Assembly: GCF_900129235.1 (NCBI RefSeq)
Contig: NZ_FQUV01000009.1
Coordinates: 1 to 64,000, forward strand
From: Litoreibacter ascidiaceicola
Lineage (GTDB): Bacteria; Pseudomonadota; Alphaproteobacteria; Rhodobacterales; Rhodobacteraceae
Reading direction: 5' to 3'
DNA length: 64,000 nt
Part shown: one piece after another, positions 7,920 through 16,882 of the stretch
Layout: each line of letters opens with the position of its first letter
Position numbering within the stretch: the first letter of the stretch is position 1
Notes under the pieces: generated by a model
What the model was told of the DNA's origin: nothing
Seen by the model: only the letters and a program-made list of their open reading frames with translations
The model's database searches: none
Made by a program: the position numbers and the translations under genes

Positions 7920-8535
7920 GTCCTTCGGCCGGACGTTGCGCCTGCAACAGCGTTTCGTCTTTTGATGTGGTGGTCTCTGGGCCGTTTTTGATCAGTTGAA
8001 ACAGGTGAGACAGGAGCTGAAGCACAATCAGCGTCGCGCCAATCACGATCATTGGTTTTAGGATCTGTGGCGACGGTGGATCCCAAGGAGTTCCGGCCGT
8101 CTCACCCCGTATTAATGCGCGCTCCGCCGGCCCCCAGCCGGACCAGATCAGCACGGACATGGCAAAGATTCCCATGCAATTTCCGAAGATATCAAGGCCA
8201 TAGCGGATGCGGGGTGATACCATGTCATGGATGACGGTGATGCCGATGTGGCGCCGTTGCTGGGTGACATAGCCGCCCGCGATGAAATAACCGGTGGCGC
8301 AGAGCATGACCGTCAGTTCGAACGCCCAGATCGTTGGTTTATCAAACAGATAACGCGCAAAGACCTCGTAAACAGAAATCAGAATGGCAATTGCAAACAG
8401 ATATTTTCCAAATTCACCCGCATAAAAGTTTATCCAACCTATAAACGTGTCAGGTTTTAGCAGCGCCTGCTGCTCTTCTCCTGCCGCATGACGAATTTGA
8501 TCGTCATCAACAGTGCGTTTCATTTCAGTTTCCAC
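7906..8535 (-). CDS. TRAP transporter small permease (DctQ/SiaQ type)
   Basis: About 209 aa. I prefer the GTG at 8535, since GGAGG sits six bases before it; an ATG at 8523 is the alternative. The frame runs on upstream but without a ribosome-binding site. Four hydrophobic segments follow a hydrophilic N-terminus: FGKYLFAIAILISVYEVFARY, IWAFELTVMLCATGYFIAGGY, the segment after RYGLDIFGNCMGIF, and MIVIGATLIVLQLLSHLF. This is the DctQ pattern, and the subunit partners the large permease in the membrane. It lies 99 bp after the binding-protein gene and overlaps the large-permease gene, so all three are co-transcribed. Confidence 0.9.
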   Translation of the reverse strand: METEMKRTVDDDQIRHAAGEEQQALLKPDTFIGWINFYAGEFGKYLFAIAILISVYEVFARYLFDKPTIWAFELTVMLCATGYFIAGGYVTQQRRHIGITVIHDMVSPRIRYGLDIFGNCMGIFAMSVLIWSGWGPAERALIRGETAGTPWDPPSPQILKPMIVIGATLIVLQLLSHLFQLIKNGPETTTSKDETLLQAQRPAEGHDDV

Positions 8536-8634
8536 TTTGCCCCTCCCCTGACGCATCTTGGTCGTGCAGTACGCCCCAATACTTGCCGCCCTGCACTGTT
8601 GCATGTGCAGGGCGGCAAGCTGGTGATACGAACC

Positions 8635-9672
8635 TTACTCGAGCATACCCATCGAGCGCATGAAGTTGATGTTCAGGTCGTAAGCTTCCTGTGCCAGGTC
8701 CGATTCTTTGGCGGCATCCTCCCAGGCGCCTTTGGCGATTTCACGCAGCGCATCACGATCTGCAACAGACCAGTCGATGATGGTGAGACCGGTTTCAGCA
8801 GCATTGGCTTTGTCTTCGGCAACAAGACGGCGATCACGCTGGTCGACCCACATCATCAGGTCCAGGCTCATGGCCTGGAACCAGACATCCAGAGCCACTC
8901 TGCTGCCTTCGCTCAGGCTGTCATACACGTCACGGTTAACTGTGAAGTAAGAGCCGGGCATCGAGTGGATACCAGGAAAAAGCGGGTATTTTGCGACTTC
9001 ATGGAAGCCATTGTCTTTGTTCACACCATAGTTCGAGGCGTCGGCTGCATCGATCACGCCTTTGTCGAGCGACGTGTAAACTTCTGAAAACGGCAGCGGT
9101 ACGGCGACCGCACCGGCGCGGGAAAAGATTTCAGCTGCCAAGCCTTCGGGCGAGCGAATCTTAAGGCCCTCCAAATCAGCCACGCCATTGATTGGCACCG
9201 CGGCAACAAAAGCTTCCCGCTCAAATGATCCGCAACCGACAACGACAACATTGTCGGTGTATGTGTCGACGATTTTCTGCAGCATCTCCCTACCACCACC
9301 GTGGTAACAAAGCTGCATCATCTGCAGCGGGGTATCATATCCGGCGACCAGATCGCCCATGATGGAAAACGCAGGGTCGATACCCGCAAAATAACTCGGC
9401 AAGACAAAGTCGCCGCCCAACAGGCCCTGATCGATTGCATCAAGCGTTTCGCTGTGCGGTACAATCGAGCCACCTGAGACCAGCTCAAGTTCGACTTCGC
9501 CATCGGTCATCTCTTCAAGCTTGGGGAGCCAGTTATTGATGATATGCTGGTTCACACCGCCAGAAATGTCCCCGCCGACCTGAATTTGAACCGTTTCGGC
9601 GACCGCTTGGCCCGACATAGCTAAGGGTGCCGTCAGGGCCAGTGCAGCCAGTGTTGCAGAAATCCTATTCAT
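8635..9672 (-). CDS. TRAP transporter solute-binding protein (DctP/SiaP type)
   Basis: 345 aa with a Sec signal peptide, probably cleaved after AVA at residue 25. The mature protein has the DctP order: an N-terminal lobe with GSIVPHSETLDAIDQG, then LEGLKIRSPEG, whose Arg173 matches the conserved carboxylate-binding arginine, and PFSEVYTSLDKGVIDAAD. It captures an acid substrate in the periplasm and hands it to the QM permease. It is the first gene of the leftward operon and divergent from the lyase gene. The two palindromes at 9737-9779 lie about 65-105 bp upstream of its start. Sialic acid is the substrate suggested by the neighbours; other sugar acids are possible. Confidence 0.9.
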   Translation of the reverse strand: MNRISATLAALALTAPLAMSGQAVAETVQIQVGGDISGGVNQHIINNWLPKLEEMTDGEVELELVSGGSIVPHSETLDAIDQGLLGGDFVLPSYFAGIDPAFSIMGDLVAGYDTPLQMMQLCYHGGGREMLQKIVDTYTDNVVVVGCGSFEREAFVAAVPINGVADLEGLKIRSPEGLAAEIFSRAGAVAVPLPFSEVYTSLDKGVIDAADASNYGVNKDNGFHEVAKYPLFPGIHSMPGSYFTVNRDVYDSLSEGSRVALDVWFQAMSLDLMMWVDQRDRRLVAEDKANAAETGLTIIDWSVADRDALREIAKGAWEDAAKESDLAQEAYDLNINFMRSMGMLE

Positions 9673-9736
9673 TTGTGTCCTCCACTTGGATGAATACCGC
9701 GCCAGTTACCTTGACGCCGATGGTCGCCTTGGTTAC

Positions 9737-9779
9737 ATACATATGTATATAAGTCAAGGCAGGTATGTACATATGTACA
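9737..9779. promoter_or_regulatory. Twin palindromic operator between the TRAP operon and the lyase gene
   Basis: Two perfect palindromes sit in the divergent promoter region: ATACATATGTAT (9737-9748) and TGTACATATGTACA (9766-9779). They share the core TACATATGTA, and their centres are exactly 30 bp apart, about three helical turns, so two dimers could bind one DNA face. The FadR-type GntR regulator encoded two genes downstream is the likely ligand-responsive binder, controlling both directions. The binding itself is inference. Confidence 0.7.
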
Positions 9780-9799
9780 CGCCGCAGAGGAGTGAACCG

Positions 9800-10696
9800 A
9801 TGAACGCCAACCCCCAGTCACATTACAAAGCCGGTTTTCTGACCGCGCTCACCACACCATTCACCGCTTCGGGCAAGATTGACGGCAAAGCCGTAAGCGC
9901 TCTGGTGCAGAACGCAAAAAACCTCGGGCTGGACGGTCTCTATGTCGGCGGCTCAACCGGTGAGGGCTTTCTGCTGTCTCCCGAAATCAGAGCCGAGCTT
10001 TTTGAATCTGTTGCCGAAGCCGCCGACGGCAGCCTGAAGCTGATCGCGCAGGTTGGTGCCATCGAGGTGGCCCACGCCGAAAGAAACGCGGTTTCTGCGG
10101 CCAAAGCGGGGTTTCACGAGGTTTCCTCGACGCCACCGATCTATTTCAAGCATACCTTGGCTGAAATGAAAGACTATTATCGCGATCTGCAAAGCGCTTG
10201 CGACCTTCCGATGGTGCTATACAACATCCCAGCACTGACGGGCGTGTCGCTGCCCAACCAGTTCTTTTTCGATTTGTCTGAAGATATGAACATCTCCGGC
10301 ATCAAATATACGTCGACCGACATCATCCAACTGGTCGGCTTGCTGGATGGGCTAAAGGACGTTCCGGTGTACTACGGTGTTGACGAAATGCTGGTGGCAG
10401 GCCTTTCAGTTGGCAGTCATGGCGGGATTGGCTCAACCTACAACATTCTCGGGCGTGAATACCGCGAGCTGGCAGAATACCTGGCGTCTGGAAATCTTTC
10501 TGCCGCAGACGAGCTGCAAGCCAGAGCCAATCGTTTCATTGATGTTCTGGTTTCCGTTGGAATGCCAACAGCGTTGAAGGCGTGCCTTGAAATAAGAGGG
10601 CTATGCTCTGCGCGGCCCATGCGTCCGTTCCACGCTGTTTCAAAAGACGATATGAAAAGACTTGAGGTGGCACTCGAAAAACTTGACCAAAAGTGA
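9800..10696 (+). CDS. nanA: N-acetylneuraminate lyase-like DHDPS/NAL family aldolase
   Basis: 298 aa. The ATG at 9800 has an AGAGGAG ribosome-binding site; longer versions of the frame run through the operator. Class I aldolase barrel: GGSTGEG (50-56) binds the carboxylate, Tyr141 in LYNIPALTG and Lys169 in GIKYTSTD are the catalytic tyrosine and Schiff-base lysine, and HGGIGSTYNILG closely resembles the E. coli NanA sequence. NanA splits N-acetylneuraminate into pyruvate and N-acetylmannosamine. The neighbouring AGE epimerase can then make GlcNAc from ManNAc. It is divergent from the TRAP operon and followed 10 bp later by the GntR gene. The NAL branch is favoured over dihydrodipicolinate synthase or keto-deoxy-sugar aldolases because of the NanA-like segments. 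Confidence 0.85.
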   Translation: MNANPQSHYKAGFLTALTTPFTASGKIDGKAVSALVQNAKNLGLDGLYVGGSTGEGFLLSPEIRAELFESVAEAADGSLKLIAQVGAIEVAHAERNAVSAAKAGFHEVSSTPPIYFKHTLAEMKDYYRDLQSACDLPMVLYNIPALTGVSLPNQFFFDLSEDMNISGIKYTSTDIIQLVGLLDGLKDVPVYYGVDEMLVAGLSVGSHGGIGSTYNILGREYRELAEYLASGNLSAADELQARANRFIDVLVSVGMPTALKACLEIRGLCSARPMRPFHAVSKDDMKRLEVALEKLDQK

Positions 10697-10706
10697 GGTA
10701 GAGCAG

Positions 10707-11450
10707 ATGCGGGCAGATCAAAAAGCGAAAGATGCGGCTGATGGGCCCGGAAGTGCACGCCTTTTTGAAGCCGTTGAACGGAGGATTCTTAATGAGATTG
10801 TAAGCGAAGAACTAAAGGTCGGTGATCCGCTTCCCTCTGAAAAAGAACTGATGGAAGCTTTTGGGGTTGGACGCCCAGCGGTTCGCGAAGCTCTATCCTC
10901 GTTAAGAATTAAGGGATTTTTGGAAGTTCGGCGGGGGGAGCGACCGGTCGTCAGCCCGCCGAATACCAGCCCTTTGCAGGAATTCATGAGCGACTTTGGA
11001 CGCGTGCTTTCGTTGAGCGAGGATGGGGTTTATCAGCTGACCGAGATGAGAAGGTTGATGGAGTCGGCCCTTGCCTGGGAAGCCGCCAGCAAGGCTACCG
11101 AACAGGACATTTCTGATCTCATGCGGATCAACGAAGAGAATGCGTCAGATATTGATGCACCAGAGAAGTTTATAGCCGGTGATCTCCGGCTTCACCGGAA
11201 GATCTTTGAGATAAACAAAAACCCTCTTTTTGAGGTATTTTATAAGTCGTTTGTCGCCTGGCAGATGCCGCTCCGAAACGACACCAGCCAAAACGCGCTT
11301 GAAGTGACCCAAATGCAGCATACAGCGATAGTGGAGCAGATCGCAAAACGGTCACCCGAAGGTGCCTATTCAATGATGAATGCGCACCTCTATCGAACGC
11401 AAAGCCGCCAAGTTGAGCAAGCACGCAAGCGACAATTCGATAAAGAGTAA
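10707..11450 (+). CDS. FadR-subfamily GntR transcriptional regulator, NanR-like
   Basis: 247 aa from the ATG at 10707, which has a GAGGTAGAG-type ribosome-binding site. The N-terminal winged helix (PLPSEKELMEAFGVGRPAVREALSSLRIKGFLEVRRG) is typical of GntR, and the helical C-terminal FCD domain (about residues 90-235; MRRLMESALAWEAA, DLRLHRKIFE, HTAIVEQI) binds the effector, often through a metal site with His residues. It lies 10 bp after the lyase gene in one operon. By position it should sense sialic acid or a breakdown product and control both divergent transcripts through the palindromes at 9737-9779. E. coli NanR belongs to the same subfamily. The exact ligand is unknown. Confidence 0.85.
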   Translation: MRADQKAKDAADGPGSARLFEAVERRILNEIVSEELKVGDPLPSEKELMEAFGVGRPAVREALSSLRIKGFLEVRRGERPVVSPPNTSPLQEFMSDFGRVLSLSEDGVYQLTEMRRLMESALAWEAASKATEQDISDLMRINEENASDIDAPEKFIAGDLRLHRKIFEINKNPLFEVFYKSFVAWQMPLRNDTSQNALEVTQMQHTAIVEQIAKRSPEGAYSMMNAHLYRTQSRQVEQARKRQFDKE

Positions 11451-11576
11451 CACGATTTGACCAACGACGGGGGTCGTTCAAGCGCGCTGGCGTGGCAGGG
11501 CTTTCAGCATTCATGCCAGGTAGGCCAGTTTTTATGAAGGTTGAGCACTCAGAACGGATCAACATCTGAGAATCTT

Positions 11577-11600
11577 GACGAACGGCAGGAGCCGTTCGTC
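11577..11600 (+). terminator. Strong hairpin downstream of the GntR gene
   Basis: A perfect 10-bp stem, GACGAACGGC / GCCGTTCGTC, with the 4-base loop AGGA. A smaller 6-bp hairpin (AACGAC / GTCGTT, 11463-11478) sits closer to the stop codon. Neither is followed by a good T run, so termination is likely but not certain. Confidence 0.5.
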
Positions 11601-12064
11601 AATTCGAAGCGGTCACGGCCGCTTGATAATTCCTACGGCAGCGCTGAGCCCCCTTTGCAAAATGCTGCGCCAGGGTTTGGACGATCGCGATGCGTGCACC
11701 GCGTATACGGTGGTTCGTATTGCCACCCGTCCTGCGTTTTGTTGTATACGCACTGTTCAGATAGCCGCTACTAAGGCCGCTGCAGCTAATTGGCGCTCTG
11801 TCCGTGACCTGATTGTTGAGCAATCGTGTAACGAAAGGGAAGATTGCGACTGCCAGATTTTACCATCTTCGATGGAGCGCTCTGACGAAATCCGCTGCGC
11901 TGCCAAAAGATCGCTGCTGCACGTGCGAAGGAATGCTGCGTCAGCAATAGCCGCACTTGCACAGGTCCGCTCCGTCCCGCTCTGCCGTCCTTCAAACTTG
12001 GTGCGGAGAACGACTGGTTTAGTGAATTACGCGCGTTCAATGGTTGCGTTACACCTTACCCATC
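11601..12064. other. Region without a supportable gene
   Basis: Several overlapping open frames occur on both strands (for example minus strand 11786-12040, 84 aa with Arg/Ser-rich sequence), but none has a ribosome-binding site, a recognisable fold or typical codon use. It separates the metabolic locus from the mobilisation genes and may be a degenerate remnant or a junction. Confidence 0.4.
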
Positions 12065-14056
12065 TCAGCCAGAAACCCCCTCCGCCTGCCTCAGCTGCTC
12101 TTCCAGCCCTCCCAGATCATCCACAGCCAGATCGAGACGATCTCGGTCGCCACCGTCGCGTTCCTCAAGCTGCATTTCTTCTTGATCTGCAAAGTTCATT
12201 TCTTGCTGTCGCTGCCCTTCTTCGACAACGACCTGAACTGCCCCCGACCGTTTTTTGACCCGAGAGACCGATTTAGCCGCGCTTACCTGTTGTGGACCGC
12301 TTAGGCGCTCATCCTGCTTATGAGATTTCGCGCCTATTCCGTCTTGGTTCGCATTCTGCCCTGACTCTCCCGATTCAGAGCCTGATCCCCCTGCCCCACC
12401 TCCACCCATCACCGGAAACGGCAACTCCCCTGTCTGCGCGCCATGGATCGCCGCAAACAGCCGATCATCAAAATACTGGGTTCGTTTCGCCCGCACGGGC
12501 ATCTGCGCATCCACGACCATGATAATTTCATCAAGCGGCAGCCGACGCGCTTCATCTTCGGGCAGTAGAGATGTTTCTTCCGTCCGTGTGGACTGACTGC
12601 GCCCCTCAAATGGATTCTTGCCAATGGACCGCGACCGCGTGATGACCGTCTTTGTCGTCTTGCCCACGGCCTTGCTCAGCTCCTCAATGGTCTTTTCATC
12701 CGAGGGGGTGAGGTAGAGCTTTACGCCCGCATTGCCCTGCAACGCGCGTCGGGTGTTTTCGCCGTAGATTTCATCGAGGGCGGGGATGGTTTGTGTGACC
12801 ACCGCCAAGTGGCCGCGATAGGTGCGCAGGGTTTCAATGCTCTCGACCACAATGGGCATTTTGCCGAGGCGGTTGAACTCATCGAGCATAATCATCACGG
12901 GCCAAGGCTCATCTTTGCCCGGTTCCTTCTCTTGCATCGCCGAGAGAAGGTCCGAGAAAAACAACCGGATCAGCGGAGCGAGTGGTTTCACCATCAGGGG
13001 CTGCACGACCAGATAGACCGTGAAGGGCTTCTTGCGGATCGTACGAAAATCAAAATCCGAGATCTGCGTCGCCTCATCAATCGCGGGGTTCTGCCATTGG
13101 TCCAGACCTGAGGTCATTAGAAGCGAGACATAAGAGGTCAGCGTGTCGTTGTTGGTTGAGGCCAGCCGCGTAAAGATCAACTTCGCGGCTTTGTTGTTGA
13201 TCTCATGGCCCCGCGCCACATATTCTTTCTGCTTGTTGCCACCCGAGGCCGCGATCCGGTAGATCTCGCCCAAGTTGGGCTTCTTACGCTGGAAGGCCAG
13301 CAAGCCTGCAGCCACAAACAGATCGATGCCGCCTTTCAGAAGGCCCTGAACGCGATCATTGTCGCTTTGCAGGAACAGGGTCGCCAATAGCTGCAATTCC
13401 ATCTGCTGGCGCGCAGGGTCCGTCAATTCATAGATGCGCAAAAGCGGATTGTAGCGATGCGTCCGCTTGCCTTCCCAGTCCGTGGGCGCAAAGCGGTAAA
13501 CCTTGTCGCCCTGGGCCGCACGATGGCGCGCTGTCGCCTCAAAACATTCGCCCTTTACATCCAACGTGACGGCGGACCCCTGCCATGTCAGCAGGTTCGG
13601 GATGACAAAGCCACTGGTTTTACCGCGCCCCGTTGGAGCTACGATCAGGGCATGGGGAAAGACCTTAGAGGTGATGTAGCGGGCCCGCGACTTTGGGCTG
13701 CCCAATTTACCGAGGATGAAACCAGTGCCGGGTTTACCAAAGAAGCCATTGGCTTTCATCTCGCCGCGCTTTTGCCAATGGGTCTGACCAAAGCGCGTGA
13801 GGGCGGACCCGGACATGGCAAGGCTCATCATCAGCCCGGCGACGGCAGCACCGCCGATGATCAGATTGATCAGTTGGAAATCATCAGGCCGTCTATCTCT
13901 GATCCAGAGGTAATTCTGCGCGATATATCCAAAGTCGATATCGGCGCCGAATCCAAGCGCCTTAAAGGTCAGCACAGCCGAGGCAATGGTATAGCCCATT
14001 GCACCTGCCACCAAAGTGACCAGAGCCACCCCGATGGCAATCCAAGCCTTGCCCAT
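12065..14056 (-). CDS. traG: TraG/VirD4-family conjugative coupling protein
   Basis: 663 aa from the ATG at 14056; a TTG at 14068 overlapping the relaxase stop is possible. Two N-terminal hydrophobic segments (WIAIGVALVTLVAGAMGYTIA and INLIIGGAAVAGLMMSLAM) anchor it in the inner membrane. Walker A is APTGRGKTS and Walker B is VMIMLDEFNRLGK, with a TrwB/VirD4 NTPase core between about residues 120 and 510. The C-terminal 130 residues are acidic, Gln/Gly-rich and probably disordered. Coupling proteins bring the relaxase-DNA complex to the type IV secretion channel. It is the third gene of mobC-relaxase-traG. No virB/trb genes lie in the window, so the channel must be encoded elsewhere. Confidence 0.92.
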   Translation of the reverse strand: MGKAWIAIGVALVTLVAGAMGYTIASAVLTFKALGFGADIDFGYIAQNYLWIRDRRPDDFQLINLIIGGAAVAGLMMSLAMSGSALTRFGQTHWQKRGEMKANGFFGKPGTGFILGKLGSPKSRARYITSKVFPHALIVAPTGRGKTSGFVIPNLLTWQGSAVTLDVKGECFEATARHRAAQGDKVYRFAPTDWEGKRTHRYNPLLRIYELTDPARQQMELQLLATLFLQSDNDRVQGLLKGGIDLFVAAGLLAFQRKKPNLGEIYRIAASGGNKQKEYVARGHEINNKAAKLIFTRLASTNNDTLTSYVSLLMTSGLDQWQNPAIDEATQISDFDFRTIRKKPFTVYLVVQPLMVKPLAPLIRLFFSDLLSAMQEKEPGKDEPWPVMIMLDEFNRLGKMPIVVESIETLRTYRGHLAVVTQTIPALDEIYGENTRRALQGNAGVKLYLTPSDEKTIEELSKAVGKTTKTVITRSRSIGKNPFEGRSQSTRTEETSLLPEDEARRLPLDEIIMVVDAQMPVRAKRTQYFDDRLFAAIHGAQTGELPFPVMGGGGAGGSGSESGESGQNANQDGIGAKSHKQDERLSGPQQVSAAKSVSRVKKRSGAVQVVVEEGQRQQEMNFADQEEMQLEERDGGDRDRLDLAVDDLGGLEEQLRQAEGVSG

Positions 14057-14064
14057 GGATCCAC

Positions 14065-16314
14065 TCAATGGACCTGCCCCCGCTCAGTCTCGCCGTCAAT
14101 GTCCGAAGCGCGATGTCTCTCGACTTCAACGTCTGCCAACTCATCGACGACCTGTCGTAACGCATCCGAGTTTGCGGTTGCCGCATCCGATTGCAAATAG
14201 ACCTTTGCGGCATAGAGCCGGTCGAGGCGATCTTCGATGACATTTTTCAAAGCGTCGCTGTCGCCCTCCTTCAGGCGATCCAGCTGTGCCGCGTCCAAAA
14301 CCCGCGCCACCTCGGTGCGGAACGCCTCGCGATCGTTTTCTGTCTCAAAGGGCGACGACAACTCCCCTGCCCGTTCATGGGAGAGAACACGGGACAGTTC
14401 GGGCGTCTCATTTTGGTCCGTCTCGCGATCCGCAAGGCGTATCTCCTGTTCAGCGTCGCGCGCTTCGTAGACCCGTGCGTAAGTGTCGCCGAGACCCTCC
14501 GCCAGCTGCTCGGGCATATCAGGATATCGCGTCTGTAGATCGCGCGCGACGGACACGGAGATTGGCGTGCTGCTGTGCGCTCCCAAACGCGCCGCCTCAA
14601 CTTCAATGATAATCCGGTCTGCTGCGGCCTGATCTACGATCACCGCCCTGCTCTCCTCATCCGTGCGGATCACATCGGTCGGGCGCGCAATCAGCTCTGG
14701 ATGATCGCGCAGATAATCACGCTGTTCGTCCTCCAAACGCTCTACGGCAAGGCTTTCGATCACAGCTTCGTCTCTGTTATCAATCCGAGACTCGACGCGA
14801 ACGGCATTGGCAGCGGTTTCGATCAACCCGTCTGTGACATGCGCCTGCACCTCGCGGGCGTCTTCAATGACCCCGTCACGGCGCAGCACACCTTCCCGCT
14901 CCAACATGGTCCCCAACTGAACATGCACATCATTGAGAATATCCCGCGCCTGTTCCAAATCCGCGCGGCGCTCAAGGTTCAGTTCCTTCGCCTCGGCCAC
15001 TTTGGACAAATCGTCCGCAATCCATTGATGTTCCAGAGCCGCGTTTTGCGCCCCTGTCTCCATCCGGGCCACAACCTCTGATGTACTGATCCCAGTTCCG
15101 CGGAGTGCTGCATCGACGCGGGCGCGCACCCGGGGCTCGACAAGACGCTCCAACTGGCTTTGCTGAATGTTGGCCTCAGAATAGACCCCACCTTCTGACG
15201 GGACCTCCGAGAGGGAATTGGACCGTAGCCCGAGCGGCTGCATATGCTGCACCCGCGCTTGAATTGCGTTGAGGGACTTCTCCAGCGCGGGCCGCTCTGC
15301 ATCTGGTTTTGCGGCGATCAGGTCTGTGATGTTGGTGACCTTTTCCGCGTAACGGCTGCGCAGATCCTCAAAAGACTCGTCTTCGGCCATGTAAATGCCT
15401 CCTGCGGTTTCAACGTGACCACCCTTCGCCAGTACCTCGCCGGCACGGAACAGAACCTCAGCAATGTCTTCGCGGTTCTCAGAGGACGCCTCGGCCGCCA
15501 GCGAGTGGAACGCCACGCGTGTATTTGCGATCTCGGCGAGTGTTCGGGTCAGATCCTTGCCCACCCGTTCGCGCTCAACTGGCACCCTGCCCTCTTCTTT
15601 GGCAGCATAGACCTCGCGGGTCTTGGCTGGGTAATGCACCTCGCCGCGATCTATCCGCCGCGTGGCTTCCAATCGGACGCCGTAGGTTTCAGCCTCTTCG
15701 ACCATGGCGAACCGGAAGTCGTCATAGTTGAACCGATGATTGCGGGCCAAATAAAAGAACTCACCCTCTTGCGAGCGGCGGTTCAACACCAGATGCGCAT
15801 GCGGGTGGTCGCGGTCTTCATGCACAGCAATGATGTAATCGAAGTGCCCCTTATCGGTTTGGAAGAACCGCTCGGCCACATCCGTAGCGATGTCGCGCAC
15901 ATCCTCTCCGCGCGTGCCAATCGGGAAGGACATCAGCAGATGTGTGGTCTGCCCAAGCTTGGGTTTGAACCCGCCATCCCACCGCTTGGCAAAGCGCTCG
16001 GTGAGGTCTTTGATCTCGCCGCGATCAAGCTTGGATTTGCCATCCAGGAATCCGCTGCTGTCGACGATGTGGGTGGACTTCGTCGTGAGGTATTCGAGCT
16101 GGTTTGCGAGCTGTGATTTGTTGTGCGTGCCCCCGCTGCGAATGGCCTTAAAGACAGCCGCGCGATGACCTGCGGCGGCACGCACAAGCTGCTTTTGCTT
16201 GGAGGCATGCAGTCCCTGCATCGAGCCCCGGATCCGGCTCCAGCCATCGCGGAACACCTCGCCCGTAACAGCGTCTACCGCAGCGGCGGTCCGTGTCGCA
16301 TCATTCAGCCGCAT
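14065..16314 (-). CDS. Conjugative relaxase (MobA/VirD2-like)
   Basis: 749 aa from the ATG at 16314, overlapping the MobC stop by 14 bp. The N-terminal 180 residues hold the relaxase core: a candidate nicking Tyr in LANQLEYLTTKS (about residue 75) and the metal-binding three-His motif HEDRDHPHAHLVLN (about 165-178). The rest is long, charged and largely helical, with many Glu/Arg repeats, probably a coiled-coil or translocation region. The enzyme nicks oriT, stays linked to the 5' end and pilots the strand into the recipient. Operon order MobC-relaxase-TraG and the inverted repeats upstream of mobC support a complete mobilisation module. Confidence 0.9.
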   Translation of the reverse strand: MRLNDATRTAAAVDAVTGEVFRDGWSRIRGSMQGLHASKQKQLVRAAAGHRAAVFKAIRSGGTHNKSQLANQLEYLTTKSTHIVDSSGFLDGKSKLDRGEIKDLTERFAKRWDGGFKPKLGQTTHLLMSFPIGTRGEDVRDIATDVAERFFQTDKGHFDYIIAVHEDRDHPHAHLVLNRRSQEGEFFYLARNHRFNYDDFRFAMVEEAETYGVRLEATRRIDRGEVHYPAKTREVYAAKEEGRVPVERERVGKDLTRTLAEIANTRVAFHSLAAEASSENREDIAEVLFRAGEVLAKGGHVETAGGIYMAEDESFEDLRSRYAEKVTNITDLIAAKPDAERPALEKSLNAIQARVQHMQPLGLRSNSLSEVPSEGGVYSEANIQQSQLERLVEPRVRARVDAALRGTGISTSEVVARMETGAQNAALEHQWIADDLSKVAEAKELNLERRADLEQARDILNDVHVQLGTMLEREGVLRRDGVIEDAREVQAHVTDGLIETAANAVRVESRIDNRDEAVIESLAVERLEDEQRDYLRDHPELIARPTDVIRTDEESRAVIVDQAAADRIIIEVEAARLGAHSSTPISVSVARDLQTRYPDMPEQLAEGLGDTYARVYEARDAEQEIRLADRETDQNETPELSRVLSHERAGELSSPFETENDREAFRTEVARVLDAAQLDRLKEGDSDALKNVIEDRLDRLYAAKVYLQSDAATANSDALRQVVDELADVEVERHRASDIDGETERGQVH

Positions 16315-16882
16315 GAGCAAACTCCCTCAGAGCGGCTGTCGCTTCCAGTTGCATCGCGTCACGGCGGCGGCGCACAAGCAGATCAATCTCGTCTGCACTG
16401 TCGAGGATGAACCTTGCCAACCCACGCATCTGTGCAAGTCGCAATCCCGAGAACTCAGCACCAGTTCCTTGCCCCGCCCGATTGGCCTTCTGCATCTGCT
16501 TGGCAATCTGAGCGACACCGTTTCCAATCTCATTCAAAGAGGCGCGATAGCGCGCCATCTCTGCCGCCAACGATGTGTCCGCCACAAAGGTGCCACCCGC
16601 CGCTTGCATCAATCGGCGCAGCCCTTCCGAGCGCGTCTCGATCCCCGCTGACGCTAGCACCGCATCGAACGCTGCCATCTCCTCGGAGGTCACTTTCACA
16701 CTCACCGCCAAGACCGGAACCGCCGTATCGCGCTGGCGCTCTGCGTCACTCTTCACCGTGTATTGCACCGCCCGCGGTGTGACCCCGAACCGCTTCGCGA
16801 GCACGGACGTGGAGACTCCGCTCATAGCTTCGCGCACGATCTCCATGCGTTGCGCATCAGTGAGACGTTTTGAGCGAGACAT
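16301..16882 (-). CDS. mobC: MobC-like relaxosome accessory protein
   Basis: 193 aa. The N-terminus has an HTH-like segment (RLTDAQRMEIVREAMSGVSTSVLAKRFGVTPRAVQYTVK). The middle and C-terminus match the MobC pattern: SVKVTSEEMAAFDAVLASAGIETRSEGLRRLMQAAGG, then NEIGNGVAQIAKQMQKANRAG, the latter being the usual MobC signature helix. MobC proteins bind oriT, help melt it and stimulate nicking by the relaxase. It is the first gene of the operon and overlaps the relaxase start. The promoter region (16883 onward) carries an AT-rich motif shared with two other plasmid genes, so autoregulation is plausible. Confidence 0.8.
   Translation of the reverse strand: MSRSKRLTDAQRMEIVREAMSGVSTSVLAKRFGVTPRAVQYTVKSDAERQRDTAVPVLAVSVKVTSEEMAAFDAVLASAGIETRSEGLRRLMQAAGGTFVADTSLAAEMARYRASLNEIGNGVAQIAKQMQKANRAGQGTGAEFSGLRLAQMRGLARFILDSADEIDLLVRRRRDAMQLEATAALREFAHAAE

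Noticed and set aside
15244-16116. 290-aa open frame on the plus strand
   Set aside because: Antisense to the relaxase, no motif and no ribosome-binding site.
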